From Magnetococcales bacterium (GTDB lineage Bacteria > Pseudomonadota > Magnetococcia > Magnetococcales > Magnetaquicoccaceae): a DNA stretch of 64,000 bases. Each line of letters opens with the position of its first letter. Position 1 is the stretch's first letter. The position numbers and the translations under genes were made by a program. The notes under the pieces were generated by a model that saw only the letters and a list, made by a program, of their open reading frames with translations, made no database searches and had not been told where the DNA came from. The stretch covers positions 1-64,000 of the forward strand of contig JADGAR010000019.1 in NCBI GenBank assembly GCA_015231915.1. Reading direction: 5' to 3'. This document shows, one piece after another, positions 25,465 to 34,730 of the stretch.

Positions 25465-26610
25465 ATGAACGCGCCCGATTCCAGACTGGTGGTCTACTAC
25501 TCCGATCAGGTGGTCGGCTCCAACCACGCCTCGGTGGAGTCGCTCTTCCACCGGCATCTGCACCGGCATGTGCCGGTCCTGGTGGTCTACTACGACCGGC
25601 AGGCCGAGCGTACCGCCTGGCTGGGAGAGCGCCGGGTGGTGATCCCCTATCGCCGCCGGGGGCGCATGCTGGAGGAGTTGTCCACCCTCTTTCCCCTGTC
25701 CACCATTGCCTGCGTGATCGTCCGCAACATCTTTCCGGTGTGCCGCAACGCCTTGCGCCATCGCCCCCGTTACGGGTTCAAGGTTTTTTTTCACTACTCT
25801 TTTCCCCACACCTACCGGCACTATTTCGCCCAGCCGGGATTCGGCCTCGCCAAGGCGCGCAAATGGCTCAACTGGCGGGTGCGCCATTATCTGCAATTGC
25901 GGCTGTTGGCCTGCACGGACGGCATCCTTGCGATCTCCGAGCGGCTGCCTGCCATGCTCGGACTGCCGAAAGGGCTGCCGGTGCTGCCGATTCACAGCGG
26001 CGTGGATTTTTCCACCTTGCCTGCGCCTGCCGCCTATCCCATCCACGCGCAGCCGCGCCGGTTTCTTTATGTGGGCACCATGGATGAACAGCGGCGCATG
26101 GATGTGGTTCTGCAGGGGTTCGACCTGCTGGAGCGCGCGGATTGGCATCTGGACATCCACACCGCCCAGGAGACGTTTTCCCGTCAACTGGTGGGTAACG
26201 TCATGTCCCGTCATCAGGCGCGGGTCACGGTCCATCCCGCCATCCCCCGCGATGCGCTCTATGAGGTGATGCGCGGCTATCCCATCGCCTTGTGCCTCAT
26301 CCCGCCCAATGCCCTCTACCAGGTCTCCTCCCCTTTGAAGCTGATGGAATACTATGCCATGGGCGTTCCCGTGGTGATGTCTTTGCTGCCGGAGTGCCTC
26401 AACCTGTTCGGCCCTGACCGGTGCGGCTGGTTTGCCCGGTTTGCGCCTGCGGATATCCGTCGCGCCCTGGAAGAGGCCCTCGACACCCCCCCCGCCACCT
26501 GTCATGCCATGGGTCGCACCGGACGCGAGATCGTCATGCATGCCAGAAATTACGCCACCATGGCCGAGCGGCTGGCCGGCTTTTTGTTCGGAGGAGCGCC
26601 TCCCGCATGA
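25465..26610 (+). CDS. GT-B glycosyltransferase (family 4-like)
   Basis: The 381-residue protein has LVVYYSDQVVGSNHASVESL at the start, an acceptor domain rich in His and Arg, PIHSGVDFSTLP near 175, FLYVGTMDEQRRMDVVLQGF at the start of the C-terminal domain, and SSPLKLMEYYAMGVPVVMS near 288, the nucleotide-sugar site of family-4 transferases. It probably acts in the same glycan pathway as the divergent neuB operon. It ends in an ATGA overlap with a large family-2 transferase. Donor and acceptor are unknown. Confidence 0.85.
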   Translation: MNAPDSRLVVYYSDQVVGSNHASVESLFHRHLHRHVPVLVVYYDRQAERTAWLGERRVVIPYRRRGRMLEELSTLFPLSTIACVIVRNIFPVCRNALRHRPRYGFKVFFHYSFPHTYRHYFAQPGFGLAKARKWLNWRVRHYLQLRLLACTDGILAISERLPAMLGLPKGLPVLPIHSGVDFSTLPAPAAYPIHAQPRRFLYVGTMDEQRRMDVVLQGFDLLERADWHLDIHTAQETFSRQLVGNVMSRHQARVTVHPAIPRDALYEVMRGYPIALCLIPPNALYQVSSPLKLMEYYAMGVPVVMSLLPECLNLFGPDRCGWFARFAPADIRRALEEALDTPPATCHAMGRTGREIVMHARNYATMAERLAGFLFGGAPPA

Positions 26611-29519
26611 ATTCGTCCATGGGGGAGTATCTCGCCGCCCTCGAACGGCTGGACGAACAAGACCAGGTGGACGAGTTGATCGCCTGTGCCCAGACCCGTT
26701 CGCCAGGGGCGGACGGGATGGTGATGGCCATGGCGACGTTTTTTCGGGCAGGGAGGCTGCGACCGGCCTTTCTGCTCGCCATGCTGCTGGCCAATGGCGG
26801 CCTGACTCCCCCGGTCGTCTTTCTGGTGCTGGCCGTCGGTGGCCTGGTGTTCCGGGTGGACGGGGAATACGCCAGGGGCATGGCGGGGCTGCGCGCCTGC
26901 GGGGATGCGGAGGGGGTGCCGGGGCTGATGCGCTCCTTTCTGGCGCAGTGGCCGGGCGGGGCGGAGCGGGGCGGGATGCGGGCCATTCTGGCGGTCATGC
27001 GTTCGCACGGGGCGCTGGCAGGCGCGGAGCCATCCTCTTCCGGCATCCTGCTGAGCATCTGTATACCGACTTACAACCGCTGTCATCAACTGGCCGCAAC
27101 CCTCGACCATCTCGCCTGGGTCGAGGCGTGCGACCGCACCATCGAGGTGATCGTGTGCGACAACGCCTCGGAGGACGATACCCCACGGGTGGTGTTGGAG
27201 AAGGGCGGCTTCTTTACCTGTTTCCGCTACATCCGGCAGCGTCGCAACATCGGTTCCAACCGGAACGGACAGGCGGTCATGCGGCGCGCGCGGGGCAAAT
27301 TCTGTTTGTGGATGGGGGATGACGACCGTCTGGTACCGGAGGTGGTGCTGGAGGAACTGGCGTATCTGGAGCGTCATGACGACATCATTGTCAGTTATGC
27401 CCCGGCAGAGATGTGGAGCACCACGGAGAACGCCAGCAGGGGGCGGGTCTTCACCCTGGAGGAGGCGGTGACCTTCGACCGCTCGGAAGGGGCGACCCTG
27501 TTCAACTTCATGATGCACCATCGGGTGATTGCCGAATGGTCGATCAATCGCACCGCCATCTATACGCGGGTGCAGTTCGAGCCGCATACGTTGTACGTCA
27601 ACCCGGTTCTGCTGTTTCATCTGTTGGAATACGGTCGGGTCCGGTTTCAGCCGCAGCCCTTTTTTCGTGTGGTGATCGAATCCCCCCTGAGCGCAACCGA
27701 TCGCAATCCGGATCATGAGGGGTGCAAGCAACTTTTCACGCATTTGGATCGTTACCGGGGCGGCATGGAGTTTGCCGCCGCCATGGCATTGGCGGGCAGT
27801 GGCCAGAGCGGTTTGCATGCCGACAACCGGAACGTGGTGATGAGCACGATCAACGATTTCGTTCTGGGGCGGATCAGCGCCTTGTTGCGGGTGGGGCAGG
27901 GCATGAGGCGTTTCATCGTCGCCTCCCTGGCGATGCGGCGCTTGCGGTTTTGGTATCCGGACTCCGAGGCGGTTTTGGAGGTGATCGGGCAGGAGGAGGC
28001 CAGGCTGCTGCTGGGCACGGTGTTCGAGGCGATGGCGGCCATGCTGCATGCCATGCCCGGGGCGCCCAGGCTGGTGTTGTTCGGGATGGTCGATCCGGAA
28101 CTGGTGCGCCAGGGGTTTGCCCACATGGATGCCGACGTGTCGGTGGTCAGCGCGGACCTGGCCGGAATCACGGCGGCAGCGGACTGGCGGGAGTCGCTCT
28201 ATCTGACCGATCACGAGGGGGCGCGCGAGGTCCTGCTTGGTCTGGGCATCGACGCGGCGCGGGTTTTTCTGTGGTCGGAATGGTACTCTTTGTTCCGGAT
28301 CAACGGTTTGCCGGAGTGGGGCATGCGGGCGTCGGGCGCCTCTTGTCGCTTGAGCATTGGCGTCGTGGTGGACGGGGATGCCGGCGAGTTCGCCGCCCTG
28401 CTGGACCATCTGGCCTGGAGCGTGGCCCATGGCGCAGGGCTGGAGATCCTGGTGGTCGATGCCGGTCAGGACGCGGGGGTCGAGGGGGTGGCAAGGGAGA
28501 GGGGGGCCGGGTTGCCCGGTTTCCGGTATCTGCGTCGGCCCCCTGGCGAGGAGGCCTGGCGATGCGAACTGGTCGCGATGCAGGCGGCCCGGGGGAGATA
28601 TGTGGTACGGATGGGGGTGGGGGACCGGTTGATGCCGGAGGCGCTCATGGCCGAACTTGCCCATCTGGACCGGCATGGGGAGATCCTCGCCAGCCATGGG
28701 GTGGCTGGTCTGGAAGAGGGGTGGCTGTTCGGCGCGGCGGAGGCGGTCGAGTTGTTCAATGCCATGGTGCATTGGCGTCTGGATTTGGCGCGGGGGATCT
28801 TGCGCCGGGAGGCCTTTTGCAGGGTGTTGTGCGGGCTGCCGGGCCACCATGCCCCCTTCATCGTCCATTTTCAGGTGTTGGCGCAAGGCAAGGTCCGTTT
28901 GCATCCTGGGAGTTGTTACCGGGTGATCGGGGCCTGCCGGGCGGTCGTGGACCCGGAGGGGTGGAGGGGCGCCCTGGATGTGGCAGCGGCTTTGGCCTTG
29001 TCCCACATCGGGGGGGAGGGGATGACGGAGGCGAGCAAGCCGGTTTTTTTGAACATGGTCAACGCTTCGGCGGTTGCCGTTCTGGAGGACAACGCCCGCG
29101 TTGCCCAGGGGGCGGGGGACCGCATCGCCCTGGTGGAGACGCTGCGGCGTTTGATTTTGTGGGAAGAGGACGCGCAAAGAAAGGACCAGTTGCGCGCCTG
29201 GGCGCTGGCTGCGGTCGGCGCGGCGGTGATGCAGGCCGTGGGGGAGATTTTCGCATTGTTCACCGATGCCCGGCGGCTGGTGTTGTGTGGCCTGGCCGAA
29301 CCGGACCCGGTGCGGGAGGCGTTGCTGGCCTGTGATGCCTCCCTGCCGGTCACGGTGTGGGATCCGGTTGCGGCGCTGGCGGCTGCGGACTGGGAGGGGA
29401 GCGTCTATGTCGTGGAGAGCGAGTCCGTCCAGCGCCTGCTCCTGGCCGCCGGGGTGGAGGCCGGGCGGGTGATGGTGTTGTCCGACCTGATCTTTCTGTT
29501 CCGGTCCGGGGTGTTGTAG
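26607..29519 (+). CDS. Large double-module GT2 glycosyltransferase; second module degenerate
   Basis: The protein is 970 residues from the ATG at 26607 (GAGGAG at 26591-26596; ATGA overlap). Module one has the family-2 opening LLSICIPTYNRCHQLAATLD near residue 155, CDNASEDDT, IGSNRN and the metal site WMGDDDRL near 235. Module two repeats it: RLSIGVVVDGDAGEF near 582 and RMGVGDRL near 670, where the aspartate cluster is reduced. Each module is followed by a similar 300-residue tail ending in a dinucleotide-fold-like segment (ADWRESLYLTDHEGA; ADWEGSVYVVESESV). The first module should be active; the second probably binds but does not catalyse. N-terminal 140 residues are helical. Confidence 0.85.
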   Translation: MNSSMGEYLAALERLDEQDQVDELIACAQTRSPGADGMVMAMATFFRAGRLRPAFLLAMLLANGGLTPPVVFLVLAVGGLVFRVDGEYARGMAGLRACGDAEGVPGLMRSFLAQWPGGAERGGMRAILAVMRSHGALAGAEPSSSGILLSICIPTYNRCHQLAATLDHLAWVEACDRTIEVIVCDNASEDDTPRVVLEKGGFFTCFRYIRQRRNIGSNRNGQAVMRRARGKFCLWMGDDDRLVPEVVLEELAYLERHDDIIVSYAPAEMWSTTENASRGRVFTLEEAVTFDRSEGATLFNFMMHHRVIAEWSINRTAIYTRVQFEPHTLYVNPVLLFHLLEYGRVRFQPQPFFRVVIESPLSATDRNPDHEGCKQLFTHLDRYRGGMEFAAAMALAGSGQSGLHADNRNVVMSTINDFVLGRISALLRVGQGMRRFIVASLAMRRLRFWYPDSEAVLEVIGQEEARLLLGTVFEAMAAMLHAMPGAPRLVLFGMVDPELVRQGFAHMDADVSVVSADLAGITAAADWRESLYLTDHEGAREVLLGLGIDAARVFLWSEWYSLFRINGLPEWGMRASGASCRLSIGVVVDGDAGEFAALLDHLAWSVAHGAGLEILVVDAGQDAGVEGVARERGAGLPGFRYLRRPPGEEAWRCELVAMQAARGRYVVRMGVGDRLMPEALMAELAHLDRHGEILASHGVAGLEEGWLFGAAEAVELFNAMVHWRLDLARGILRREAFCRVLCGLPGHHAPFIVHFQVLAQGKVRLHPGSCYRVIGACRAVVDPEGWRGALDVAAALALSHIGGEGMTEASKPVFLNMVNASAVAVLEDNARVAQGAGDRIALVETLRRLILWEEDAQRKDQLRAWALAAVGAAVMQAVGEIFALFTDARRLVLCGLAEPDPVREALLACDASLPVTVWDPVAALAAADWEGSVYVVESESVQRLLLAAGVEAGRVMVLSDLIFLFRSGVL

Positions 29520-29636
29520 ACCTTGCAGAACACCTTGACATGTCATGTGAAAGCGCGGAATCTGGCGTCGCCGGGCCTGAAAAGACGCAGCTTGCACGCC
29601 GCATCAGTACCATTGACCAACAGAGGAATGCTCCAC

Positions 29637-30263
29637 ATGGACCGTGAAAGGCTCTTGCGCACACTCTATGACTGGGAAGATGCGCTGTTCGCATGGCGTC
29701 ACGGGTTCGATCTGGGCGGAGTGATTCCGCAAGAGCGCCTGCTGCAGGTGGACAGCGCATCCCTTGCCCATGCCACGGCCTATCATGCCGTCTGGTGTCG
29801 CAACCTTCGGGAACTGTTTGCCGAGGCACACAAAACCGGCGTGACCTTCGAGCACTTCATCGACATTGGCTCCGGCAAGGGCAAGGCATGCTTTTATGCG
29901 GCCTTGCATGCACGGTTTCCCAGCATCCTCGGCATCGAATTCTCCCGGGCGCTGCTCGATATTGCCGCACAGAATCACCAAAAACTCTCCGCCCGTTCGG
30001 GCGGTGCCAGGATTGCCTTCCTGCATGCCGATGCCGCCACGGTTCGTTTGCCGACTGGAACCAGTCTGATTTTCCTGTTCAACCCGTTCGATGCCATCGT
30101 ATTGGAGCATTTTTTGCGCAACAACATGGAGCGCATTCAAAGCGATGGTTCCTGTATTGCCTATGCCAACGATCAGCATGGTCAAACGCTGGCCAAACTG
30201 GGTTTCGTGACCCTGTTCCGAAATCAGACCCGCAAGCTTTCACTCTGGCGGTTCATGAAATGA
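29637..30263 (+). CDS. Class I SAM-dependent methyltransferase
   Basis: The protein is 208 residues from the ATG at 29637, chosen because GAGG (29623-29626) is at a good distance; an ATG at 29628 is close to it. The SAM-binding loop FIDIGSGKGKACFYAA lies near residue 78, followed by ILGIEFSRALL (acidic residue binding the ribose) and the FNPFDAIVLEHFL segment where NPPY-like residues are expected. It could methylate a sugar or protein of the nearby glycan system; no acceptor can be inferred. It stands alone, 117 bases after the large transferase gene. Confidence 0.8.
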   Translation: MDRERLLRTLYDWEDALFAWRHGFDLGGVIPQERLLQVDSASLAHATAYHAVWCRNLRELFAEAHKTGVTFEHFIDIGSGKGKACFYAALHARFPSILGIEFSRALLDIAAQNHQKLSARSGGARIAFLHADAATVRLPTGTSLIFLFNPFDAIVLEHFLRNNMERIQSDGSCIAYANDQHGQTLAKLGFVTLFRNQTRKLSLWRFMK

Positions 30264-30309
30264 TCGGTTTGGTGTGCAAACAAAAAGTGCGACAAGGTGC
30301 AAAAAGCCT

Positions 30310-30339
30310 TTGCAAATTCTGTATTGTCTGGTGTATCAT
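30310..30339 (+). promoter_or_regulatory. Candidate sigma-70 promoter for the cold-shock gene
   Basis: TTGCAA at 30310-30315, an 18-base spacer and TATCAT at 30334-30339 precede the cold-shock gene by about 165 bases. A long leader of this size is usual for cspA-type mRNAs, where it controls stability and translation at low temperature. No other convincing promoter is seen in 30264-30507. Confidence 0.35.
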
Positions 30340-30507
30340 GGGGCATTGTTTAAAATAAAGGGTGCCTCTTGTGCCTGCCTGCCCATGAACCGTTCAACCG
30401 GGTCAGTCCGCAGCAAATTTGATGGTTTGTCATTATTTTGAGCGCTGTTTGATTGCAAAAAAGTGCTTATTTCCCCCGTAAACGTTTAGCAAAAGGATCA
30501 GAAGAGA

Positions 30508-30720
30508 ATGGCAGGTCGTGAAACAGGAAAAGTGAAATGGTTCAATGACAGCAAGGGCTTTGGCTTCATTGAGCGTGATAATGGCAAAGGTGACGCATTC
30601 GTCCACCACACCGCGATTTCGATGAGTGGCTTCAAGACGCTTGCCGAGGGGCAACGGGTGGAGTTTGACATCACCAAGGGCCAAAAGGGTGATCAGGCTG
30701 CCAACGTGATCGCCTTGTAA
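30508..30720 (+). CDS. cspA: Cold-shock protein
   Basis: The 70-residue protein is a single cold-shock domain: [19 protein letters not shown] (RNP1-type KGFGFI) followed by DAFVHHTAI (RNP2-type) and [20 protein letters not shown]. The extra His in FVHH and the length fit bacterial CspA proteins. It binds single-stranded RNA and DNA and acts as an RNA chaperone. AGAAGAGA at 30499-30506 lies just before the ATG. A 244-base leader and a stem-loop downstream complete a single-gene unit. The symbol marks the family; which of several Csp paralogues it is cannot be said. Confidence 0.95.
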   Translation: MAGRETGKVKWFNDSKGFGFIERDNGKGDAFVHHTAISMSGFKTLAEGQRVEFDITKGQKGDQAANVIAL

Positions 30721-30733
30721 GCCATTGCATGAC

Positions 30734-30761
30734 CGCCGCCGTCTGGAAACGGACGGCGGCG
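30734..30761 (+). terminator. GC-rich stem-loop after the cold-shock gene
   Basis: CGCCGCCGTC (30734-30743) and GACGGCGGCG (30752-30761) form a perfect 10-base stem with an 8-base loop, 13 bases after the stop. No T-run follows, so it may be a weak or Rho-aided terminator or an mRNA-stabilising hairpin rather than a standard intrinsic terminator. Confidence 0.5.
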
Positions 30762-30964
30762 CCTCGCCGGAATCACGGTGCTCCAGTTGCCGATTCCGGA
30801 CGCTTTCTTCGAGACGGTCTTCGGGAATCCCTGGCAGACCATCCAGCATGGCCTTGTTCTGCAACACGGTATTCCTCTCGGCCAGTGCCGCATACCGATG
30901 GCCAGCCTCGCATTTCTTTCCCGCTGCCCCGCAACGTTCAATGTCGCGACCATGGAACGTCTCT

Positions 30965-31591
30965 ATGAGTTCTGATCGGGAAATCGTCCTGGCCGTTTTT
31001 CTGCCATCCGCCGCCATCTCCAGGTTGCGGGAGTGGCAGGAGGAGTTGCCATTCGTTCTGGTTGCCACAGGCGAGGACGAGATGGAAAACCTGACGGAAA
31101 AACTCGTCCGCATGCCCGGTTTGATCCTGCTGGGAGAGGCGTGGATCGCGGCACAGCAACCGCTCGCCCCGGAACGGATCCGCATGGAACTGGCCACGGG
31201 GGAGATCCCTCTGATCGTCCTGGGCCACCCGGAAACCGAACCGTCCCGGCAATGCACCTTGGCCCAAGCCGGTCTGGAGTATCTTCCAGGATACCTGTGG
31301 CCCGATCTCCTGCGATCCAGATTGCGGCATCACCTGCTGCGCCAGCGCCCGGCCCCCCCGTCGGAACTGCCCGACCGGCAACGCCTCCGGCAGGCCACCC
31401 ACGATCTCAACAATCTCCTGGCCGTGATCCGCGGCGCCAGCGACGTGATCGCCACCTTGGCCCCGACCGACGCCCCCTATGCCGCAGAGTTGCAAGCGCT
31501 GCTTGCGGCATGCGACACGGCCAGAAAACAAACCCAAACCCTGCACGACCTGCTGAGCGGATCCCGTCAGGCAGAAAGCAACCCCGTCTGA
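30965..31591 (+). CDS. Receiver-like protein with a histidine-kinase dimerisation (DHp-like) tail but no ATPase domain
   Basis: The protein is 208 residues from the ATG at 30965; the frame runs further upstream, but that part looks non-coding (biased toward Ser and Arg). The first 120 residues have a receiver-like alternation (IVLAVFLPSAA; LPFVLVATGEDE; PGLILLGEAW; IPLIVLGHPE) with no acidic pocket. Residues about 145-200 carry RQATHDLNNLLAVIRGASDV, close to the H-box HDFNN of hybrid kinases, then a second helix. The protein ends there, without an ATPase domain. It may be a phosphotransfer or dimerisation partner of the convergent kinase at 31,596, whose H-box is IAHDFNNIL; only 4 bases separate the two stops. 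Confidence 0.65.
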   Translation: MSSDREIVLAVFLPSAAISRLREWQEELPFVLVATGEDEMENLTEKLVRMPGLILLGEAWIAAQQPLAPERIRMELATGEIPLIVLGHPETEPSRQCTLAQAGLEYLPGYLWPDLLRSRLRHHLLRQRPAPPSELPDRQRLRQATHDLNNLLAVIRGASDVIATLAPTDAPYAAELQALLAACDTARKQTQTLHDLLSGSRQAESNPV

Positions 31592-31595
31592 CACC

Positions 31596-34500
31596 TCATC
31601 CGGCGCGCGGCGCGACGCCAGCCAGCGCCTTCTCCAACTCGGAGATGGAAAAGGGCTTCTTGAGCGTGCCCGTCAACCAGGCCAACCTTTCCTGGTTGAG
31701 CATGGCCGCATCGATGAACCCGCTGCACAAGAAAACCGGCAGGTCGCCGCGCAAGGCATGCGCCCGGCGTCCCACCTCCTCGCCGCTCATCGCGGGCATG
31801 GAGCGATCCGTCAACAGGGCGACATAGACCGCAGGCTCCCGCGCCAGCCGCTGCAAGGCCAACTCGGGATCCTCCTGAGCCTCCACCTCGAACCCGATCA
31901 GCTCCAGCATGCGCGCGGTCACCTTGACCACCTGGGGTTCGTCGTCGATGAGCAATACCCGCCCGCGTCCCGTGCGGGCCTCGCGGCGCGACTCCGATTG
32001 CGTCATTTCGCCAGTCATCGTCCTGGCCATGGGGAAATAGACCCGAAAGAGCGTGCCGCCATCCGGCGTGCTTTGCACCTCCACGCCCCCTCTGGCATCG
32101 TGGGCGTAGGTCTGCACCATGGCCAGGCCCAATCCGGTGCCCACGCCGGATGCCTTGGTGGTGAAAAAAGGATCAAAGATCCGCGCCCGAATCTCCTCCG
32201 GGATGCCGCAGCCGTTGTCGCTCACCGTCAGGCATGCGTACTCCCCCGCCGCCACATTGAGCTGCACGGCACGTGTCATGTCCAGGTGCTCCGGCTCGAT
32301 GCGCACCTCCATCCGGGGTGCGGGTCGGCCATTCATGGCATGCAAGGCATTGGTGCAAAGATTCATCACCACCTGTTGAAACCCGACCGGATCCCCGAAG
32401 ATGGCATGCGCATGGGGATCGATCACGGAGGTGATCTCCACCGTGGCGGGAATGGTGGAGCGCAACAACCGCAAGGTCTCCTTGAGCACGGCGCGCGGCT
32501 CGAAATAGTGGAACTCCCCGACATCCCGCCGGCTGAAATTCAGCAGTTGCCGGACCAGATCGCGTCCCCGCGTCGAGGCCTGCATCATGTCGCCGAGCAG
32601 TTCCATCAGCGCGGGATCCTCCCTGTGGGAGACCATGCCGAACTCCGCATTGCCCATGATGATGGCCAGGATGTTGTTGAAATCATGCGCAATCCCCGCC
32701 GCCAGCGTGCCGATGGCCTCCAGTTTCTGCGCATGACTCAACTGCAACTCGATGCGGCTTTTTTCCTCCAGGGCGCGTTTCTGACGGATGGCCAGTGCAA
32801 AGAGGTTCCCCAGACGGGTCAGGGCATCCACATCCCGTTCGCCGTACCCGGAGGGGGCATTGATCAACACGATTTGCCCCACTGCCCGGCTGTCGAGCAA
32901 CACGGGTACGCACAGCAGGCAGCGCATCGGGATGTGCCCGGGCGGGAGATCCAGGGTTAGGGGAATGTCCGTGGCAGGATCGTTGCTGAAAAATCCCCGC
33001 GCCAAAGAGAGGAGGGGTTGGCCATGGGAGACCCCGCAGTTGGGCATCGTCCCGCCGAGGGAGGCGATGATGCGGTAATCCGGATCGATCTCGGCCACAT
33101 AACCGTACGGGCTGGCCGTGAGTTCTCCGGCAATGGCCAGCAGCTCCCGCGCCACATCGATGATCCGGTAATCCGTGGCGATGAGCAGGCGGGAGAGGCG
33201 TTGCAAGGCGAGATTGATGGCCGATTCCCACTGGAGATTGGCCTGAATCCGTTTGAGTTCCGTGATGTCCGTGGCGATGCCGCACACGGCGAACGGATTG
33301 CCATCTTCATCCTTGAGGGCAAACTTCAAGGCGAGATAATCCCGGTGGGAACCGTCCGGCAGGGGGATCCGCTCTTCCCGCTCCACCCTGCCCAGCGCCA
33401 GGGTGTCCTGGTCGTTGGCGCGCAGATGCTGGGCCACATCCGGTGGGAAAACGTCCGTGTCTTTTCGCCCGCGCAGCTGTTCGTTGCTGAGGTTGAGGAG
33501 CTGTTCGCAACGACGGTTGACCAACAGGAACCGACCATCCGGACTCTTGATGAAAATGATGGCCTGGGAATTGTCGATGATCGCATCGAAGAGTCGTTGC
33601 GTATCCAGCAATCGCTGCTCCGCCTCCCGCCGTTCCGTGATGTCGATGCCATGGCTCAGGGAGCGTGGCGTCTTGTCGAACAGCAGGCGGTTGTGCCACA
33701 GGATGTGACGTTGGCTGCCGTCCTTGCGCCGGATCGCGTTTTCGAAAATCGAGGGCAGGGAGGGGGGCGACAAACCGTCCAGGTATTGGTGGAATACCGC
33801 GCGCATGGCCGCGCGGTTGTCATCGGGCAGAAAATCATCGAACCAGTTGCGTCCGAGGATCTCCTGTTCTTCCTGATGACCCAACAGTTCGCAACCGGCC
33901 CGGTTGATCAGGGTGACCCGTTCCTCCCGGTCGATTTCGACGATGATCCCGCCCACCAGATCCAGATATTGGGTGGCCCGGTCCCGTTCCTTTTGGATCG
34001 TTTGAGTGGCGGCATGCAATTGCAGGTAGGAGACGCGCAATTCGCTCACCATCTGGTTGAGGGCCATGGCGAGGTGATCGAGTTCGTCCAGAACCGTGGT
34101 ACTCCCCGGTCGGAGCGGAAGGGGTTCCAGATGCGTCAGATGCTTGAGTTGAATGTGATGGGCATAGCTGGCCATGAACCGCAGTCGCCGGCCAACCAGG
34201 ACGTGGAGCAGATAGAGAATGAAAAAGCCGGTCAGAAAGATCTGCACCGCCTGGGCGAGCAGGATATGAGCCGCTTGATGCCGCAATTGCAGAAAAATCT
34301 CCTCCCTGGAGATGGCCACTTCCAGGGTGCCCAGGTCCACGCTGCGGCCATCGAACGCTGCGTGCAGGGGAAAGCGATGCACATCGACCTCCCCGGCGCT
34401 GGCGTCGCCCCGGACGATCTCCTCGTGATCGTGCAGCCGCACCCGGACGTAACGGACACCCGGCAGATGGACCAGCCCCTCGATGTGGAGCGCCACGGCA

Positions 34501-34730
34501 TCGAAGCGGGTGAGCCAGATGTCCTGGCGCAAGGCCGGCAGATGGTTGGTTGCGATTTCTTGCAGACGCGCCTTTTCCATGGACAACTGGTGGCGATATT
34601 CGAGGTAAACGTGGGTGAGCGTGGCCAGAAAAGTCGCAAACAGGCCAAACAGGAGGATGAGCACCACGATGCGACGTCCCAGTCGATGACGCGGGAAGGC
34701 GGACGCCTCCGGGGTGTCGGTACCATTCAT
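31596..34730 (-). CDS. Membrane-bound hybrid histidine kinase (PAS-PAS-GAF-kinase-receiver)
   Basis: The 1044-residue protein has a membrane span at about 21-43, a periplasmic region (45-155), a second span at about 158-182, a HAMP-like helix, PAS at about 250-370 and 385-505, GAF at about 520-660, DHp with H682 in IAHDFNNIL, ATPase at about 780-900 ([17 protein letters not shown]) and a C-terminal receiver ([23 protein letters not shown]). It is complete and should autophosphorylate and pass phosphate to its own receiver. It starts in an ATGA overlap with an exported solute-binding-like protein, which may be its ligand-sensing partner. Confidence 0.93.
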   Translation of the reverse strand: MNGTDTPEASAFPRHRLGRRIVVLILLFGLFATFLATLTHVYLEYRHQLSMEKARLQEIATNHLPALRQDIWLTRFDAVALHIEGLVHLPGVRYVRVRLHDHEEIVRGDASAGEVDVHRFPLHAAFDGRSVDLGTLEVAISREEIFLQLRHQAAHILLAQAVQIFLTGFFILYLLHVLVGRRLRFMASYAHHIQLKHLTHLEPLPLRPGSTTVLDELDHLAMALNQMVSELRVSYLQLHAATQTIQKERDRATQYLDLVGGIIVEIDREERVTLINRAGCELLGHQEEQEILGRNWFDDFLPDDNRAAMRAVFHQYLDGLSPPSLPSIFENAIRRKDGSQRHILWHNRLLFDKTPRSLSHGIDITERREAEQRLLDTQRLFDAIIDNSQAIIFIKSPDGRFLLVNRRCEQLLNLSNEQLRGRKDTDVFPPDVAQHLRANDQDTLALGRVEREERIPLPDGSHRDYLALKFALKDEDGNPFAVCGIATDITELKRIQANLQWESAINLALQRLSRLLIATDYRIIDVARELLAIAGELTASPYGYVAEIDPDYRIIASLGGTMPNCGVSHGQPLLSLARGFFSNDPATDIPLTLDLPPGHIPMRCLLCVPVLLDSRAVGQIVLINAPSGYGERDVDALTRLGNLFALAIRQKRALEEKSRIELQLSHAQKLEAIGTLAAGIAHDFNNILAIIMGNAEFGMVSHREDPALMELLGDMMQASTRGRDLVRQLLNFSRRDVGEFHYFEPRAVLKETLRLLRSTIPATVEITSVIDPHAHAIFGDPVGFQQVVMNLCTNALHAMNGRPAPRMEVRIEPEHLDMTRAVQLNVAAGEYACLTVSDNGCGIPEEIRARIFDPFFTTKASGVGTGLGLAMVQTYAHDARGGVEVQSTPDGGTLFRVYFPMARTMTGEMTQSESRREARTGRGRVLLIDDEPQVVKVTARMLELIGFEVEAQEDPELALQRLAREPAVYVALLTDRSMPAMSGEEVGRRAHALRGDLPVFLCSGFIDAAMLNQERLAWLTGTLKKPFSISELEKALAGVAPRAG

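Noticed and set aside
26550-29597. 1015-residue minus-strand frame opposite the GT2 gene
   Set aside because: Composition is that of a shadow; the plus strand has the transferase motifs and a ribosome site.
30433-31257. Minus-strand frame across the cold-shock gene and the gap after it
   Set aside because: It runs antisense through cspA and has no good start; a short stretch (30,760-30,950) reads somewhat protein-like, but no family or ribosome site supports it.
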